Notes under the pieces: generated by a model
Told to the model about the DNA's origin: nothing
The model's input: the letters and a program-made list of their open reading frames with translations, nothing else
Database searches by the model: none
Made by a program: the position numbers and the translations under genes
Shown: in pieces, positions 52,968-61,829 of the stretch
How positions within the stretch are numbered: position 1 is the stretch's first letter
Layout: every line of letters begins with the position of its first letter
DNA from: Nonomuraea guangzhouensis
Lineage (GTDB): Bacteria; Actinomycetota; Actinomycetes; Streptosporangiales; Streptosporangiaceae
NCBI RefSeq assembly: GCF_019396345.1
Contig: NZ_JAHKRM010000005.1
Span: 338,640-402,639 of the forward strand
Direction: 5' to 3'
Length of the DNA stretch: 64,000 nucleotides

Positions 52968-53315
52968 GGGCCTTGGAGGAACGAGGTCGCCACCCCGGGG
53001 GAACCGCTGTGCTGCTGTTACAAACTGCACCCCTCCATCGTCTTCCGCACCGCGTCGGGCGGCCCCATGGACCAGGACCTGCGTACCGGCCTGGAAGGCG
53101 TGGAGATCAAGGTCGGCTTCGAGGTGGACCGGATCGACGAGGCCCAGCGAGAGGGATGGAGCGTCCTCATCCAGGGCCCCGCCCACCACATCACCGCCGA
53201 CGAACTGCCGGAGGTCACCGACGCCGGCGTCACCCCGTGGGCGGGCGGCGAGCAGCACCTCTACATCCGCATCACCCCGCACCGGGTCACCAGCCGCCGC
53301 ATCCACAACCTCTGA
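52968..53315 (+). pseudogene. PPOX-class flavin/F420 protein, decayed
   Basis: From about 53030 the frame reads KLHPSIVFRTASGGPMDQDL, EGVEIKVGFEVDRIDEAQRE, GWSVLIQGPAHHITADELPE and ITPHRVTSRRIHNL, the C-terminal two thirds of a PPOX-like split barrel. To the left only a damaged trace remains (EVATPGEPLCCC) and no start with a ribosome site is found. USP and PPOX genes often share hypoxia-type regulons in actinomycetes. Confidence 0.65.
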
Positions 53316-53406
53316 CCTTTCGCGAACTCCGCATCGAGATCACGTGGCGCCGCTGCGTCATCAGGCAGGCTTCTGTTTTCTTTTCTATCCCACCCGCAGA
53401 TCCATG

Positions 53407-53426
53407 AATTGCGCATTTTCGCAATT
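53407..53426. promoter_or_regulatory. ArsR-type operator dyad
   Basis: AATTGCGCATTTTCGCAATT has perfect 7-bp arms around six bases and is AT-rich against the GC-rich background. It ends 9 bp before the first gene of the ArsR-SulP operon, where binding would block transcription or translation. Confidence 0.7.
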
Positions 53427-53435
53427 TCGTACAGC

Positions 53436-53699
53436 ATGGAGCTGGCTTTGTCGGTGATCGAGAACCAGGGGCGTGATGTGAGCGAGTCTTTTGCCGCCGC
53501 GGTCAGGCAACGACTACGTCTGGCGGACGCGGCGCTGCGGGCAGCCCGCGCCGAGGATGACGTCGACGCGCAGATGCTGGCCGAAGCGGAGTGGGAGGAC
53601 GTGACGCACCTGGCCCGCTCACACGGGGTGCGTCTCGATGCCGACCCGGGCACCACCGACCCGGGCGGCTCCACAACAGGCCAGACGGCGGCCCAGTGA
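53436..53699 (+). CDS. Small helical protein opening the ArsR-SulP operon
   Basis: An 87-residue protein from ATG at 53436. It is helical and acidic (VSESFAAAVRQRLRLADAAL, then EDDVDAQMLAEAEWEDVTHL) with a flexible Gly/Thr tail. No family is recognised. Its TGA overlaps the ArsR ATG by one base (TGATG), so translation is coupled. An in-frame start at 53409 would lie inside the operator and is rejected. Confidence 0.65.
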   Translation: MELALSVIENQGRDVSESFAAAVRQRLRLADAALRAARAEDDVDAQMLAEAEWEDVTHLARSHGVRLDADPGTTDPGGSTTGQTAAQ

Positions 53700-54040
53700 T
53701 GTCGATGCCCCTGTATGAGGCCAAGGCCGAGCTGTTCAAGCTGCTGGGCCATCCAGTGCGGATCCGGGTGCTGGAGCTGTTGCAGGACGGGCCGATGCCG
53801 GTGCGGGACCTGTTGGCCGCCATCGAGGTGGAGGCGACGGGGCTGTCACAGCATTTGGCCGTGCTGCGCTGCTCGGCCATGGTCACCGCGCACCGTGATG
53901 GCTCGACCGTGACCTATGCCCTGTCCGGCGGGGATGTGGCCGAACTGCTGCGCGCGGCGCGCACGCTGTTGACGCACAAGCTCACCGGTCAGCATGAGCT
54001 GCTGAGCGAGTTGCTCAAGGCGGAGACCGGCGCCTCGTGA
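53699..54040 (+). CDS. ArsR family transcriptional regulator
   Basis: A 113-residue winged-helix protein: AELFKLLGHPVRIRVLELLQ, then LLAAIEVEATGLSQHLAVLR and the wing VTAHRDGSTVTYAL. No metal-binding cysteine pair of the ELCVCD type is seen, so the signal is probably not a metal; some ArsR relatives next to SulP genes sense other stress. ATG overlaps the stop of the small gene; the TGA overlaps the GTG of the transporter. It should bind the dyad at 53407. Confidence 0.92.
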   Translation: MSMPLYEAKAELFKLLGHPVRIRVLELLQDGPMPVRDLLAAIEVEATGLSQHLAVLRCSAMVTAHRDGSTVTYALSGGDVAELLRAARTLLTHKLTGQHELLSELLKAETGAS

Positions 54041-55767
54041 CTTCCTTGTTCTCCTCGGGCTGGGCCCGTATCCGCGGTGTGCTGCCCGAAGGCGGGGAGC
54101 TGGCTGCGATGGGCCGTCGCCCGCGCCGTGACCTGCTGGCCGGGCTCACCGTGGCGATCGTGGCGCTGCCGCTGGCGCTGGGGTTCGGCATCTCCTCCGG
54201 TATGGGCGCCGAAGCCGGGCTGGCCACCGCGGTGGTCGCTGGGACGCTGGCGGCGTTGTTCGGCGGCTCGGGCCTGCAGGTGTCCGGCCCGACGGGGGCG
54301 ATGACGGTGGTACTCGTGCCGATCATGCACGCTCATGGCGCCTCCGGCGTGCTGATGGTCGGGGTGCTGGCCGGGCTGCTGCTGATCGCGCTGGCGCTGG
54401 GCCGCGCCGGCAAGTACATGGCCCTGGTTCCGGCCCCGGTGGTGGAGGGCTTCACCATCGGCATCGCCTGTGTGATCGGCCTGCAGCAGATCCCTGCCGC
54501 CCTGGGGGTGGCGACTCCCGCGGGGGACAAGGTCACGGCTGTAGCCTGGCACGCTGTCCAGGACTTCCTCGCCCAGCCGCGCTGGTGGGCCCTGGGCATC
54601 GCTCTGACGGTGGCCGCGCTGATGCTGGTGGGCGCACGCTGGCGGCCCGCGCTGCCGTTCTCCCTGCTGGCCGTCGCCGCCGCCACCCTCGCCACCGAGC
54701 TGGCTGATCTGCCGGTGGCCCGGATCGGGCAGTTGCCCGCCGGGCTGCCCGCCCCCTCCCTGGCCTTCCTGGATCCGGCCGCGCTGAGCTCACTGCTGGC
54801 CCCGGCGGTCGCGGTCGCCGCCCTGGCGGCGCTGGAGTCGCTGCTTTCAGCCGCGGTCGCCGACGGCATGAGCGTCAACCACAAGCACGATCCCGACCGG
54901 GAGCTGTTCGGGCAGGGTCTGGCCAACCTCCTGACGCCGCTGTTCGGCGGTGTCCCGGCCACCGGGGCGATCGCCCGGACCGCGGTCAACGTCCGCTCGG
55001 GCGCCCAATCGCGGCTGGCCGCCCTGGCGCACGCGGGCATCCTGGCGGTGATCGTGTTCAGCGCGGCCGGCCTGGTCGCCCGGATCCCGCTGGCCGCGCT
55101 GGCCGGCGTGCTGCTGGCCACCTCGGTGCGGATGGTGGAAGTCGGCTCGGTCAAGGCCATGATCCGCTCCATCCGCGGCGACGCCGTCGTGCTGGCCCTG
55201 ACCGCGCTCGCCACCCTCGCCCTCGACTTGGTCCAGGCCGTCATCCTCGGCTTGATCGTGGCCGGCGCGCTGGCGTTGCGCGCCATCGCCCGCGACGTCC
55301 GCCTGGACGCGATGCCGATTCACCCCGACCTGCCCGGCGACCACACCGAACAGGAGCACGCCCTGCTCGCCGAACACATCGTCGCCTACCGCCTGGACGG
55401 ACCGCTGTTCTTCGCCGCGGCCCATCGCTTCCTGCTGGAGCTGTCCGAAGTCGCCACCGTCTCCGTGGTGATCTTGCGTATGTCCCGCGTCACCACCCTC
55501 GACGCCAGCGGCGCTCTGGTCCTCGGCGACGCCATCCAACGGCTACAGCGGCGTGGCGTCACCGTCTACATCTCCGGCATCCGCGACGGCCACCACCAGC
55601 CGCTGCACGCCCTCGGTGTCATCGCCCGCCTCGACCAAGCCGGCCATGTCTTCGCCACCACCCCTCAGGCCATCGCCGCAGCCCGCGACCGGCTCCAGCG
55701 AACCGGGGTCCTGCCCGCCTCCAGCCACACCAACACGGTCCCCGACGCCGCCATCACCCCCCGCTGA
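54037..55767 (+). CDS. SulP family anion transporter with STAS domain
   Basis: A 576-residue protein. About 10-12 membrane helices span residues 30-430, starting with LLAGLTVAIVALPLALGFGI and the SulP-type GLQVSGPTGAMTVVL. A cytoplasmic STAS domain follows at about 445-555 (VVILRMSRVTTLDASGALVL). It moves sulfate, bicarbonate or a related anion. GTG at 54037 overlaps the ArsR stop by 4 bp, so all three genes are coupled. The 3' end overlaps no real gene. Confidence 0.95.
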   Translation: MTSLFSSGWARIRGVLPEGGELAAMGRRPRRDLLAGLTVAIVALPLALGFGISSGMGAEAGLATAVVAGTLAALFGGSGLQVSGPTGAMTVVLVPIMHAHGASGVLMVGVLAGLLLIALALGRAGKYMALVPAPVVEGFTIGIACVIGLQQIPAALGVATPAGDKVTAVAWHAVQDFLAQPRWWALGIALTVAALMLVGARWRPALPFSLLAVAAATLATELADLPVARIGQLPAGLPAPSLAFLDPAALSSLLAPAVAVAALAALESLLSAAVADGMSVNHKHDPDRELFGQGLANLLTPLFGGVPATGAIARTAVNVRSGAQSRLAALAHAGILAVIVFSAAGLVARIPLAALAGVLLATSVRMVEVGSVKAMIRSIRGDAVVLALTALATLALDLVQAVILGLIVAGALALRAIARDVRLDAMPIHPDLPGDHTEQEHALLAEHIVAYRLDGPLFFAAAHRFLLELSEVATVSVVILRMSRVTTLDASGALVLGDAIQRLQRRGVTVYISGIRDGHHQPLHALGVIARLDQAGHVFATTPQAIAAARDRLQRTGVLPASSHTNTVPDAAITPR

Positions 55768-55924
55768 AGACCCGATCGCTCTCGGCCTGCCCAGCCATCG
55801 CATCCACACATCCAGTTCCCATCTCACCAGCGAGATGACGGGCTCAGGACGCGATTGCACCACGTCCACTCCGGTACGGAGTCCGATCCGTCGCGAACCG
55901 GCTGAGCAGATCGCACAGCACCGG

Positions 55925-56328
55925 GTGGGCAGGGCGGCTCCGAACGCCATCATCCAGCCTGGCGGCGGGATGGGAACCAGGGTGAGCAGGGTCCCAAGCG
56001 GTGGCACCAGTGTGACCGAACTCTGCAGGGCGGCCGTGGTCATCGGAGCGGTGAGCGTGCGCAGGGAGCGGACCGCCTGCTCCGCCTTCATCTCCTGGCT
56101 AACCCCGATGACCACGTTCACCGGCAGGATGGCGGGCACTCTCGGGCACGTCCCGAGCACCAGCAGCGTGACCAGCCCGGCGGCCAGTAACATGATCGAT
56201 AGGGGATCAGTGAGCTGACGCCTGATCCTCACGGGCACGGACGGTTGTTTGGGCGCGGGAAGTTCGTTGAGCCCGTGCTCGGCCAGCAGGGTGCTGTACG
56301 CGAACGCCGTCAGCACATACCGGGCCAT
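55925..56328 (-). pseudogene. P-type cation ATPase with large internal deletion
   Basis: The N-terminal part is clear: LLAEHGLNELPAPKQPSVPV, RRQLTDPLSIMLLAAGLVTL, NVVIGVSQEMKAEQAVRSLR. It joins within a few residues to a segment like the last helices of such pumps (LVPPLGTLLTLVPIPPPGWM). The phosphorylation (DKTGT) and nucleotide domains are gone. The frame then runs on as chance sequence opposite the SulP gene. About 750 residues seem to have been removed. Confidence 0.7.
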
Positions 56329-57027
56329 GGCGCTACGGATCTTCAGGTCCGAGCCTGAGGCGGGCCCGAAATGGTGGTGCCAGTCCAGCAGGCCGATGCC
56401 GCTGGTCGGGCCGTGCTGACTTGACCAGGTTGTTCTTCGTCATCTCGGGGTGTTCGGCCGTGCTGGCCCTGGGCCTGGGAGCCGACGCCCTCGCAGCTGC
56501 GGTCGGCGCCTTCACCGCTGGCCTGCTCGAGTACCTGATCAACCGGTGAGCCGGCGGAGTCGCCGACCGGGATGGCGCCGATCTGCTCTGAGGAGCCCGA
56601 TGACGCAGAGGCAGCGTGCGCGCCGACCGAAACTGTCCGAGATCTGACGCAGGCTCCGGACGATCTGCGCTGCGGTCCGCTCCTGCCCGAGCTCGAGCAT
56701 CTTGGTCGGGATACGCGGGTCGGCTTGCGGGCGGGATGAGCGCGTCGAACCCGTCGGTCCCGCCAGGTCCCGGATCCACGAGTTCCGTCGGGTGGTGGCC
56801 CGGGCGGACGGCTGTTCACGGCCAAGTGGGCGATGTGCCTCTGCACCTGGCGCAGCCGTTCGGCCACCCTTATGGCGCTCGGCTTGCGCCGGTTGTCGTG
56901 CCACTGTGTCGCCGAGTTGTTGAGCCAGGCTGGGCTTGTCGTGGACGCCCGACTGGTGCGCACACCCGTTGACCAGCATATCCATCAGGTCGTACGCGGG
57001 GGGCACGTCCGCGGGACCGTTCAGAGA
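56329..57027. other. 699-bp gap with decayed coding traces
   Basis: A plus-strand frame at about 56421-56549 reads LFFVISGCSAVLALGLGADA then LAAAVGAFTAGLLEYLINR and stops, like joined pieces of a cation/proton antiporter. The rest (56550-57027) has only chance frames on both strands. With the ATPase, USP and PPOX remnants this supports ongoing decay of transport and stress genes here. Confidence 0.4.
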
Positions 57028-58668
57028 TCAGCTTGCGGACTCGTGTGGGTAGTGGAGGTCGAAGGCGGGGCGTTCGGATCGGATGCGTGGGAGGGCGGTG
57101 AAGTTGTGCCGCGGCGGCGGGCACGAGGTGGCCCACTCCAGCGAGTTGCCGAATCCCCAGGGGTCGTCCGGCAGTGCGCGGCGCGCGCCGCGTGCTGTGC
57201 GCCAGACGTTGTAGAGGAAGGGCAGGGTGGACGCCCCAAGCAGGAACGCGCCCGCTGATGATACGGCGTTGAGCGTGGTGAAGCCGTCGGCGGGGCTGTA
57301 GTCGGCGTAACGCCGGGGCATGCCGAGCGCGCCGAGCCAGTGCTGGATCAGGAAGGTGGTGTGGAAGCCGACGAACAGCGTCCAGAAGTGAATCTTTCCC
57401 CAGGTCTCGTTGAGTAGCCTGCCCGTCATCTTCGGCCACCAGAAGTAGAAGCCGGCGAACATCGCGAACACCACGGTGCCGAACACGACGTAATGGAAGT
57501 GTGCGACCACGAAGTAGCTGTCGGTGACGTGGAAGTCCAGCGGCGGCGAGGCCAGGATCACGCCGGTCAGTCCGCCGAACAGGAAGGTGATCAGGAAGCC
57601 GAGCGCGAACAGCATCGGGGTCTCGAAGCTGAGATGTCCCCGCCACATGGTGCCGGTCCAGTTGAAGAATTTCACCCCGGTGGGCACCGCGATGAGGAAG
57701 CTCATGAACGAGAAGAACGGCAGCAGCACCTGGCCCGTGCCGAACATGTGGTGCGCCCACACGGTCATCGATAGCCCGGCGATCGCGATCGTGGCCGACA
57801 CCAGCCCGATGTAGCCGAACACGGGCTTGCGGCTGAAGACCGGGAGGACCTCGGTGATGATGCCGAAGAACGGCAGCGCGATGATGTAGACCTCGGGGTG
57901 GCCGAAGAACCAGAACAGGTGCTGCCAGAGCATCGCGCCGCCGTTGCTCGCGTCGTAGATGTGCGTGCCCAGTTTCCGGTCGGCTTCCAGGGCCAGCAGT
58001 GCGGCGGCGAGCACGGGGAAGGCCATCAGCACCATCATCGAGGTCAGCAGCACGTTCCAGGTGAAGATCGGCATCCGGAACATGGTCATGCCCGGCGCCC
58101 GCATGCCCACGATCGTGGTGATGAAGTTGACGGATCCCAGGATCGTGCCGAGACCGGCCAGGCTCAAGCCCATGATCCACAGGTCGCCGCCGATTCCCGG
58201 CGAGCTGATCGCGCTGGACAGGGGTGTGTAGGCGAACCAGCCGAAGGCTGCCGCGCCGCCGGGAGTAACGAACCCGCTGATCGCGATCAGTCCGCCGAAC
58301 AGGAACAGCCAGTAGCTGACCGCGTTCAGGCGGGGGAAGGCCACGTCGGGTGCGCCGATCTGCAGCGGCATGATGACGTTGGTGAATCCGGCGAACAGCG
58401 GGGTGGCGAACAGCAGCAGCATGATGGTGCCGTGCATGGTGAAGAGCTGGTTGTACTGCCCGGCGCTGGCGAACTGCAGTCCCGGCTGGGTCAGCTCGGC
58501 CCGGATCACCATGGCCATGACCCCGCCGATCAGGAAGAAGCCGAAGGAGGTGATCAGGTACAGGTAGCCGATGATCTTGTGGTCCGTCGATGACAGCCAT
58601 GACACCAGGAGCCGCCCCTTCGGGGTGCGAGTCCGGGCGGCAGAGGTGACGTGCTCGGTGACGGCCAT
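57028..58668 (-). CDS. ctaD: Cytochrome c oxidase subunit I
   Basis: A 546-residue protein with twelve membrane helices. Haem a and Cu-B/haem a3 ligands are visible: the early [10 protein letters not shown], the [20 protein letters not shown] helix (H-x3-Y crosslink site), the HH pair in [10 protein letters not shown], and [11 protein letters not shown] at 58668 follows AAGGTGATCCGC. It lies 5 bp behind the hemerythrin-DUF2249 gene. Subunits II and III are absent, so it must use subunits encoded elsewhere or be an accessory, stress-specific copy. Confidence 0.97.
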   Translation of the reverse strand: MAVTEHVTSAARTRTPKGRLLVSWLSSTDHKIIGYLYLITSFGFFLIGGVMAMVIRAELTQPGLQFASAGQYNQLFTMHGTIMLLLFATPLFAGFTNVIMPLQIGAPDVAFPRLNAVSYWLFLFGGLIAISGFVTPGGAAAFGWFAYTPLSSAISSPGIGGDLWIMGLSLAGLGTILGSVNFITTIVGMRAPGMTMFRMPIFTWNVLLTSMMVLMAFPVLAAALLALEADRKLGTHIYDASNGGAMLWQHLFWFFGHPEVYIIALPFFGIITEVLPVFSRKPVFGYIGLVSATIAIAGLSMTVWAHHMFGTGQVLLPFFSFMSFLIAVPTGVKFFNWTGTMWRGHLSFETPMLFALGFLITFLFGGLTGVILASPPLDFHVTDSYFVVAHFHYVVFGTVVFAMFAGFYFWWPKMTGRLLNETWGKIHFWTLFVGFHTTFLIQHWLGALGMPRRYADYSPADGFTTLNAVSSAGAFLLGASTLPFLYNVWRTARGARRALPDDPWGFGNSLEWATSCPPPRHNFTALPRIRSERPAFDLHYPHESAS

Positions 58669-58673
58669 GCGGA

Positions 58674-59351
58674 TCACCTTTCGAGTCGGCGGGTGACGCG
58701 TACCCGCCACTGGTCCGGCCCGCAGGCCAGGTAGGCGAAGCCGTAGTCGTTGTCGCCGCTCGCCAGGGCGTCGCAGAGTTTGCCCGGGTCGGTGCGGGAA
58801 CACAGGTCGAGGTGTTCACCGCGGGGCAGCCTGTGCAGCCGGTCGCCGATGGCATCGAGCAGCCGCTCGGCGGGCAGCGCGTCCAGGTCGATCGTGGGGC
58901 CTTCGGTGAGCGGATACCAACGGTGCGGGCAGGCGCCGAGGGCGGCGGTGGAGATCGTCGGCCTGCCAGGCGCGGTCAGGGTGGCCTGCTCGGTGGCGAG
59001 GTGGTTGTGAAGCTGGGTGAGCAGGTCGCGGACGGTGGTGGCGATCTGGGCGGGTGAGCGGGTGTCGCGCCCGCAGGCCGCGGCGGCGATGGTGTCCACG
59101 CAGGCGCGCAGCCGTGCGTGGTCGCGGGCCAGCCGGGACAGTTCGGGGGTGGCTTCGTGGGCGGGGAAGAGCAGTCGCTCTTCGTCGGTGAGCTGCCTGA
59201 TGAGCTCCGCGCGCAGATAGCGGGCCAGCGCCGTCAGCTCCCGGCTGGGCCAGCGGTCTTGCGAGGCGATCTGCAGGACGATACGGGCTCGGTCGGTGAT
59301 CTGGGCCAGGAGGTGAGTGTGTTCCGCGGTCAACGTGGTCTGCGTATCCAT
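58674..59351 (-). CDS. Hemerythrin-like protein fused to DUF2249
   Basis: A 225-residue protein from ATG at 59351. Residues 1 to about 140 form a four-helix hemerythrin-type bundle ([50 protein letters not shown]), with His and Glu ligands for a di-iron site partly kept. Residues 150-222 are a TusA-like DUF2249 module ([20 protein letters not shown], then [19 protein letters not shown]). Such fusions are linked to oxygen or nitric oxide response. It shares an operon with the oxidase gene. The 293-bp gap to its right holds no gene. Confidence 0.85.
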   Translation of the reverse strand: MDTQTTLTAEHTHLLAQITDRARIVLQIASQDRWPSRELTALARYLRAELIRQLTDEERLLFPAHEATPELSRLARDHARLRACVDTIAAAACGRDTRSPAQIATTVRDLLTQLHNHLATEQATLTAPGRPTISTAALGACPHRWYPLTEGPTIDLDALPAERLLDAIGDRLHRLPRGEHLDLCSRTDPGKLCDALASGDNDYGFAYLACGPDQWRVRVTRRLER

Positions 59352-59644
59352 GGTCCCTTCCTTTGACCGGATCTGGGCGAGGCCGATGCCGTAACTCCCT
59401 GGACCGGTTCGCGTGCGCGGCCGTAGATGCGTTCGTCTGGATGAATGACCTGCTCTTTGCGGCCCGGTGGGGCCAGTCCATCTGGGTTCTTCCCCGCGCG
59501 TGCGTGGTCCACCATTCCTTGCGTGGCGATCATGGCCCTTACCGCTCGTCTTCCCTGAGACCTGGTGCGTCCTTCCTGTCCATGCCGTTCCTTTCCGTAC
59601 CGTCAAAGGCGTGGCTTGTGCCGGCGACGATGCTTGGGTGCGCG

Positions 59645-60160
59645 CTAGATCAGCTCTCCGCCAAGATCCCCGCGGTGGTGTGGTGGAACGGCCTCGTTCC
59701 GGGTGGTGTCATGCGGGGACGGCGCGTCCGGCTGCGGGGCGCTGTCCCATGCCGGGGGGAGGATCGCGGTGTCCATGCGCCGCAGTTCGTCGCGGTGTAG
59801 CGCGACCAAGCGCGCCAGGATGCGCTCGCCTTGGGGGGTCAGCATCACCCGCACCGCCCGGCCGTCGCTGGGATGCGCGCCCCGGTGCACAAGGTCCTGT
59901 TTCTGCGCTCGGCTGATGAGTTCGACCACGCTGTGGTGGCGCAACAGCAGCCGGTCGGCGAGTTCCCGTACGCTCGCCCAGTCACGGCCGGGGAACCCTT
60001 TCAGAGCCAGCAGCAGCTGGTATTGCTGCGGGGTCAGGCCGGCAGAGCGCACCGCCTCCTCGCTGAAGCGCAGATAGGTGCGGAGCCCGAAACGGAACCG
60101 GGCCAGCGCCTCGAAGTCCTGCTTGGTCAGGGGCTCCGTTTGTACTACTTCGTCCTCCAC
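59645..60160 (-). CDS. MarR family transcriptional regulator
   Basis: A 171-residue protein with wHTH GLTPQQYQLLLALKGFPGRD, VRELADRLLLRHHSVVELIS and the wing RGAHPSDGRAVRVMLTPQG. The C-terminus is Pro/Asp-rich and disordered. ATG at 60160. It is divergent from the DUF3040 gene; two related, nearly identical dyads lie between them, so it very likely represses both sides. Confidence 0.93.
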   Translation of the reverse strand: MEDEVVQTEPLTKQDFEALARFRFGLRTYLRFSEEAVRSAGLTPQQYQLLLALKGFPGRDWASVRELADRLLLRHHSVVELISRAQKQDLVHRGAHPSDGRAVRVMLTPQGERILARLVALHRDELRRMDTAILPPAWDSAPQPDAPSPHDTTRNEAVPPHHRGDLGGELI

Positions 60161-60195
60161 GACCGTGCCGCCCCTCTCTCGGATCTCTCAAAATA

Positions 60196-60212
60196 ATATC
60201 GCGATGCGATAT
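60196..60212. promoter_or_regulatory. Operator dyad 1 of the MarR gene
   Basis: ATATCGC-gat-GCGATAT is a perfect 17-bp dyad 36 bp upstream of the MarR start. It has the same half-site (ATATCG) as the dyad at 60272-60292. Confidence 0.75.
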
Positions 60213-60271
60213 AAGCGCACCTTGCCCATACGTGCGAGCCGCCCGCGGCGACGGGGTCGATGGACTGTAAT

Positions 60272-60292
60272 TTATATCGTGCTACGATATAA
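60272..60292. promoter_or_regulatory. Operator dyad 2, perfect 21-bp palindrome
   Basis: Arms TTATATCGT and ACGATATAA enclose GCT. It lies 59 bp upstream of the DUF3040 start and would cover its -10 region, as expected of a repressor site. Confidence 0.8.
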
Positions 60293-60350
60293 GTGTCCAG
60301 GTGGATGGAGGATGAGATCGCACCTGGCGACAGCGCCCTGGAGGTGTGTC

Positions 60351-60641
60351 GTGCTCGACGACTACGAACGTGAAGCACTGCGTGAGATCCAGCGCAGGTT
60401 GCTGGTCGAGGATCCGGAGTTCGCCCAGTCCTTCGACGCCGATACGCAACGCCTGAACCGGGCGGCAACACCGGACCTACCCAAGAGGGCCTACACGGTC
60501 ATGCTCGTCTTCGGCTCGGCGTTCGTGGTGATCTTGCTGCTGGCCGGATCGCCGTTCATCGCCTTGCTGTTCGCCGCGTTGACCATGTGGGTCTGGTACG
60601 CACGCGCTCACCGCCAGGAGAACGGTCGTGGACGGCCGTGA
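60351..60641 (+). CDS. DUF3040 membrane protein
   Basis: A 96-residue protein from GTG at 60351, with GGAGG seven bases upstream. LDDYEREALREIQRRLLVED is the conserved DUF3040 start; two membrane helices follow (about 52-70 and 72-88). These small proteins are confined to actinomycetes; the role is unknown. Its promoter region carries the MarR dyad. The slipin gene follows after 82 bp. Confidence 0.9.
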   Translation: MLDDYEREALREIQRRLLVEDPEFAQSFDADTQRLNRAATPDLPKRAYTVMLVFGSAFVVILLLAGSPFIALLFAALTMWVWYARAHRQENGRGRP

Positions 60642-60723
60642 CGCCGACGGCGCCCGGCAGGAGATAGAGAAGGCCCCGAGTCGTCGAGGAAATCCGGCTT
60701 AGGGCAGAGCATCGGAGGATGCA

Positions 60724-61641
60724 ATGATCGACATCATCGTCATCTCTGCGCTGATCGCGCTCCTTACGCTGGGCGCGATCGTGCTCGGAGCGAGTGTCCG
60801 GGTCGTCAAACAGTTCGAACGAGGCGTCGTCTTGCGGTTCGGGCAGGTCCGCGCCAACATCCGCGGTCCCGGGCTAACGCTGATCGCGCCGATCGCCGAC
60901 CGGCTGCACAAGGTCAACATGCAGATCATCACCATGCCGGTGCCCGCCCAGGACGGCATCACCCGCGACAACGTGACCGTCCGGGTAGACGCCGTCCTCT
61001 ACTTCCGGGTCGTCGATCCGGTGCGGGTGATCGTCGACGTCCAGGACTACGAGTCCGCCATCCAGCAGGTCGCCCTGGCCTCGCTGCGTTCGATCATCGG
61101 AAAGAGTGAGCTGGACGATCTCCTGTCCAACCGGGAGCATCTCAATCAGGGTCTCGAGCTGATGATCGACAGCCCGGCCGTGGGCTGGGGCGTGCACATC
61201 GACCGTGTCGAGATCAAGGACGTGGCCCTTCCCGAGACGATGAAGCGGTCGATGTCACGCCAGGCCGAAGCCGAACGGGAACGGCGCTCACGCGTCATCA
61301 CCGCCGAGGGCGAACTTCAAGCCTCGGAGAAGCTGGCCCAGGCCGCCGAGACGATGACCGAGCACCCCGCGGCGCTGCAGTTGCGGCTGCTTCAGACCGT
61401 CGTCGAAGTCGCCGCCGAGAAGAACTCCACCCTTGTCCTGCCCTTCCCCGTCGAGTTGCTCCGCTTCCTGGAACGCGCGACGCCGCCCGAGGCCGCCCCG
61501 GCGACAGCCACCACTGGCACGTCCACCCCGCCCTCCATCGCCGCGCGAGCGGAGGAGCCATCCATACCGGTCGACCGACCTCTGCAGGACGGCCAACACC
61601 TTGACCCTGTCACGTCCAGCGGGGTGCTGGCTGACCGGTAG
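60724..61641 (+). CDS. Slipin (SPFH/band 7 protein)
   Basis: A 305-residue protein with one N-terminal membrane helix (about 5-25) and a band 7 domain (about 27-190: VRVVKQFERGVVLRFGQVRA, RDNVTVRVDAVLYFRVVDPV), then a coiled coil rich in AEAERERR and a disordered Pro/Thr/Ser tail. Slipins form oligomeric scaffolds in membranes. No NfeD-like partner is adjacent. Same strand as DUF3040, so probably co-transcribed. A small hairpin (GGTGGA/TCCACC, 61661-61680) behind it could be a weak terminator. Confidence 0.93.
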   Translation: MIDIIVISALIALLTLGAIVLGASVRVVKQFERGVVLRFGQVRANIRGPGLTLIAPIADRLHKVNMQIITMPVPAQDGITRDNVTVRVDAVLYFRVVDPVRVIVDVQDYESAIQQVALASLRSIIGKSELDDLLSNREHLNQGLELMIDSPAVGWGVHIDRVEIKDVALPETMKRSMSRQAEAERERRSRVITAEGELQASEKLAQAAETMTEHPAALQLRLLQTVVEVAAEKNSTLVLPFPVELLRFLERATPPEAAPATATTGTSTPPSIAARAEEPSIPVDRPLQDGQHLDPVTSSGVLADR

Positions 61642-61776
61642 GCCTCAGTGCTTCCCGGGAGGTGGACGAAGGCCTCCACCGTCATGGAAACCACCTGAAC
61701 TCGGCTTGACGTCCACCGGCGTAGCGTCGGTGTCAAGAGAGTGATGGCGGCCCTGGTGAAGTCCTCAACGAAAGCG

Positions 61777-61800
61777 GATGTACGTCCTCGGATGTACATC
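61777..61800. promoter_or_regulatory. Repeated GATGTACRTC sites before the transaldolase gene
   Basis: GATGTACGTC (61777-61786) and the perfect palindrome GATGTACATC (61791-61800) lie 14 bp apart, start to start, and 30-53 bp upstream of the transaldolase start. They could be a regulator half-site pair; no binder is suggested. Confidence 0.35.
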
Positions 61801-61829
61801 ACCGCACGAATAGGAAAGGGAGCCATGCC

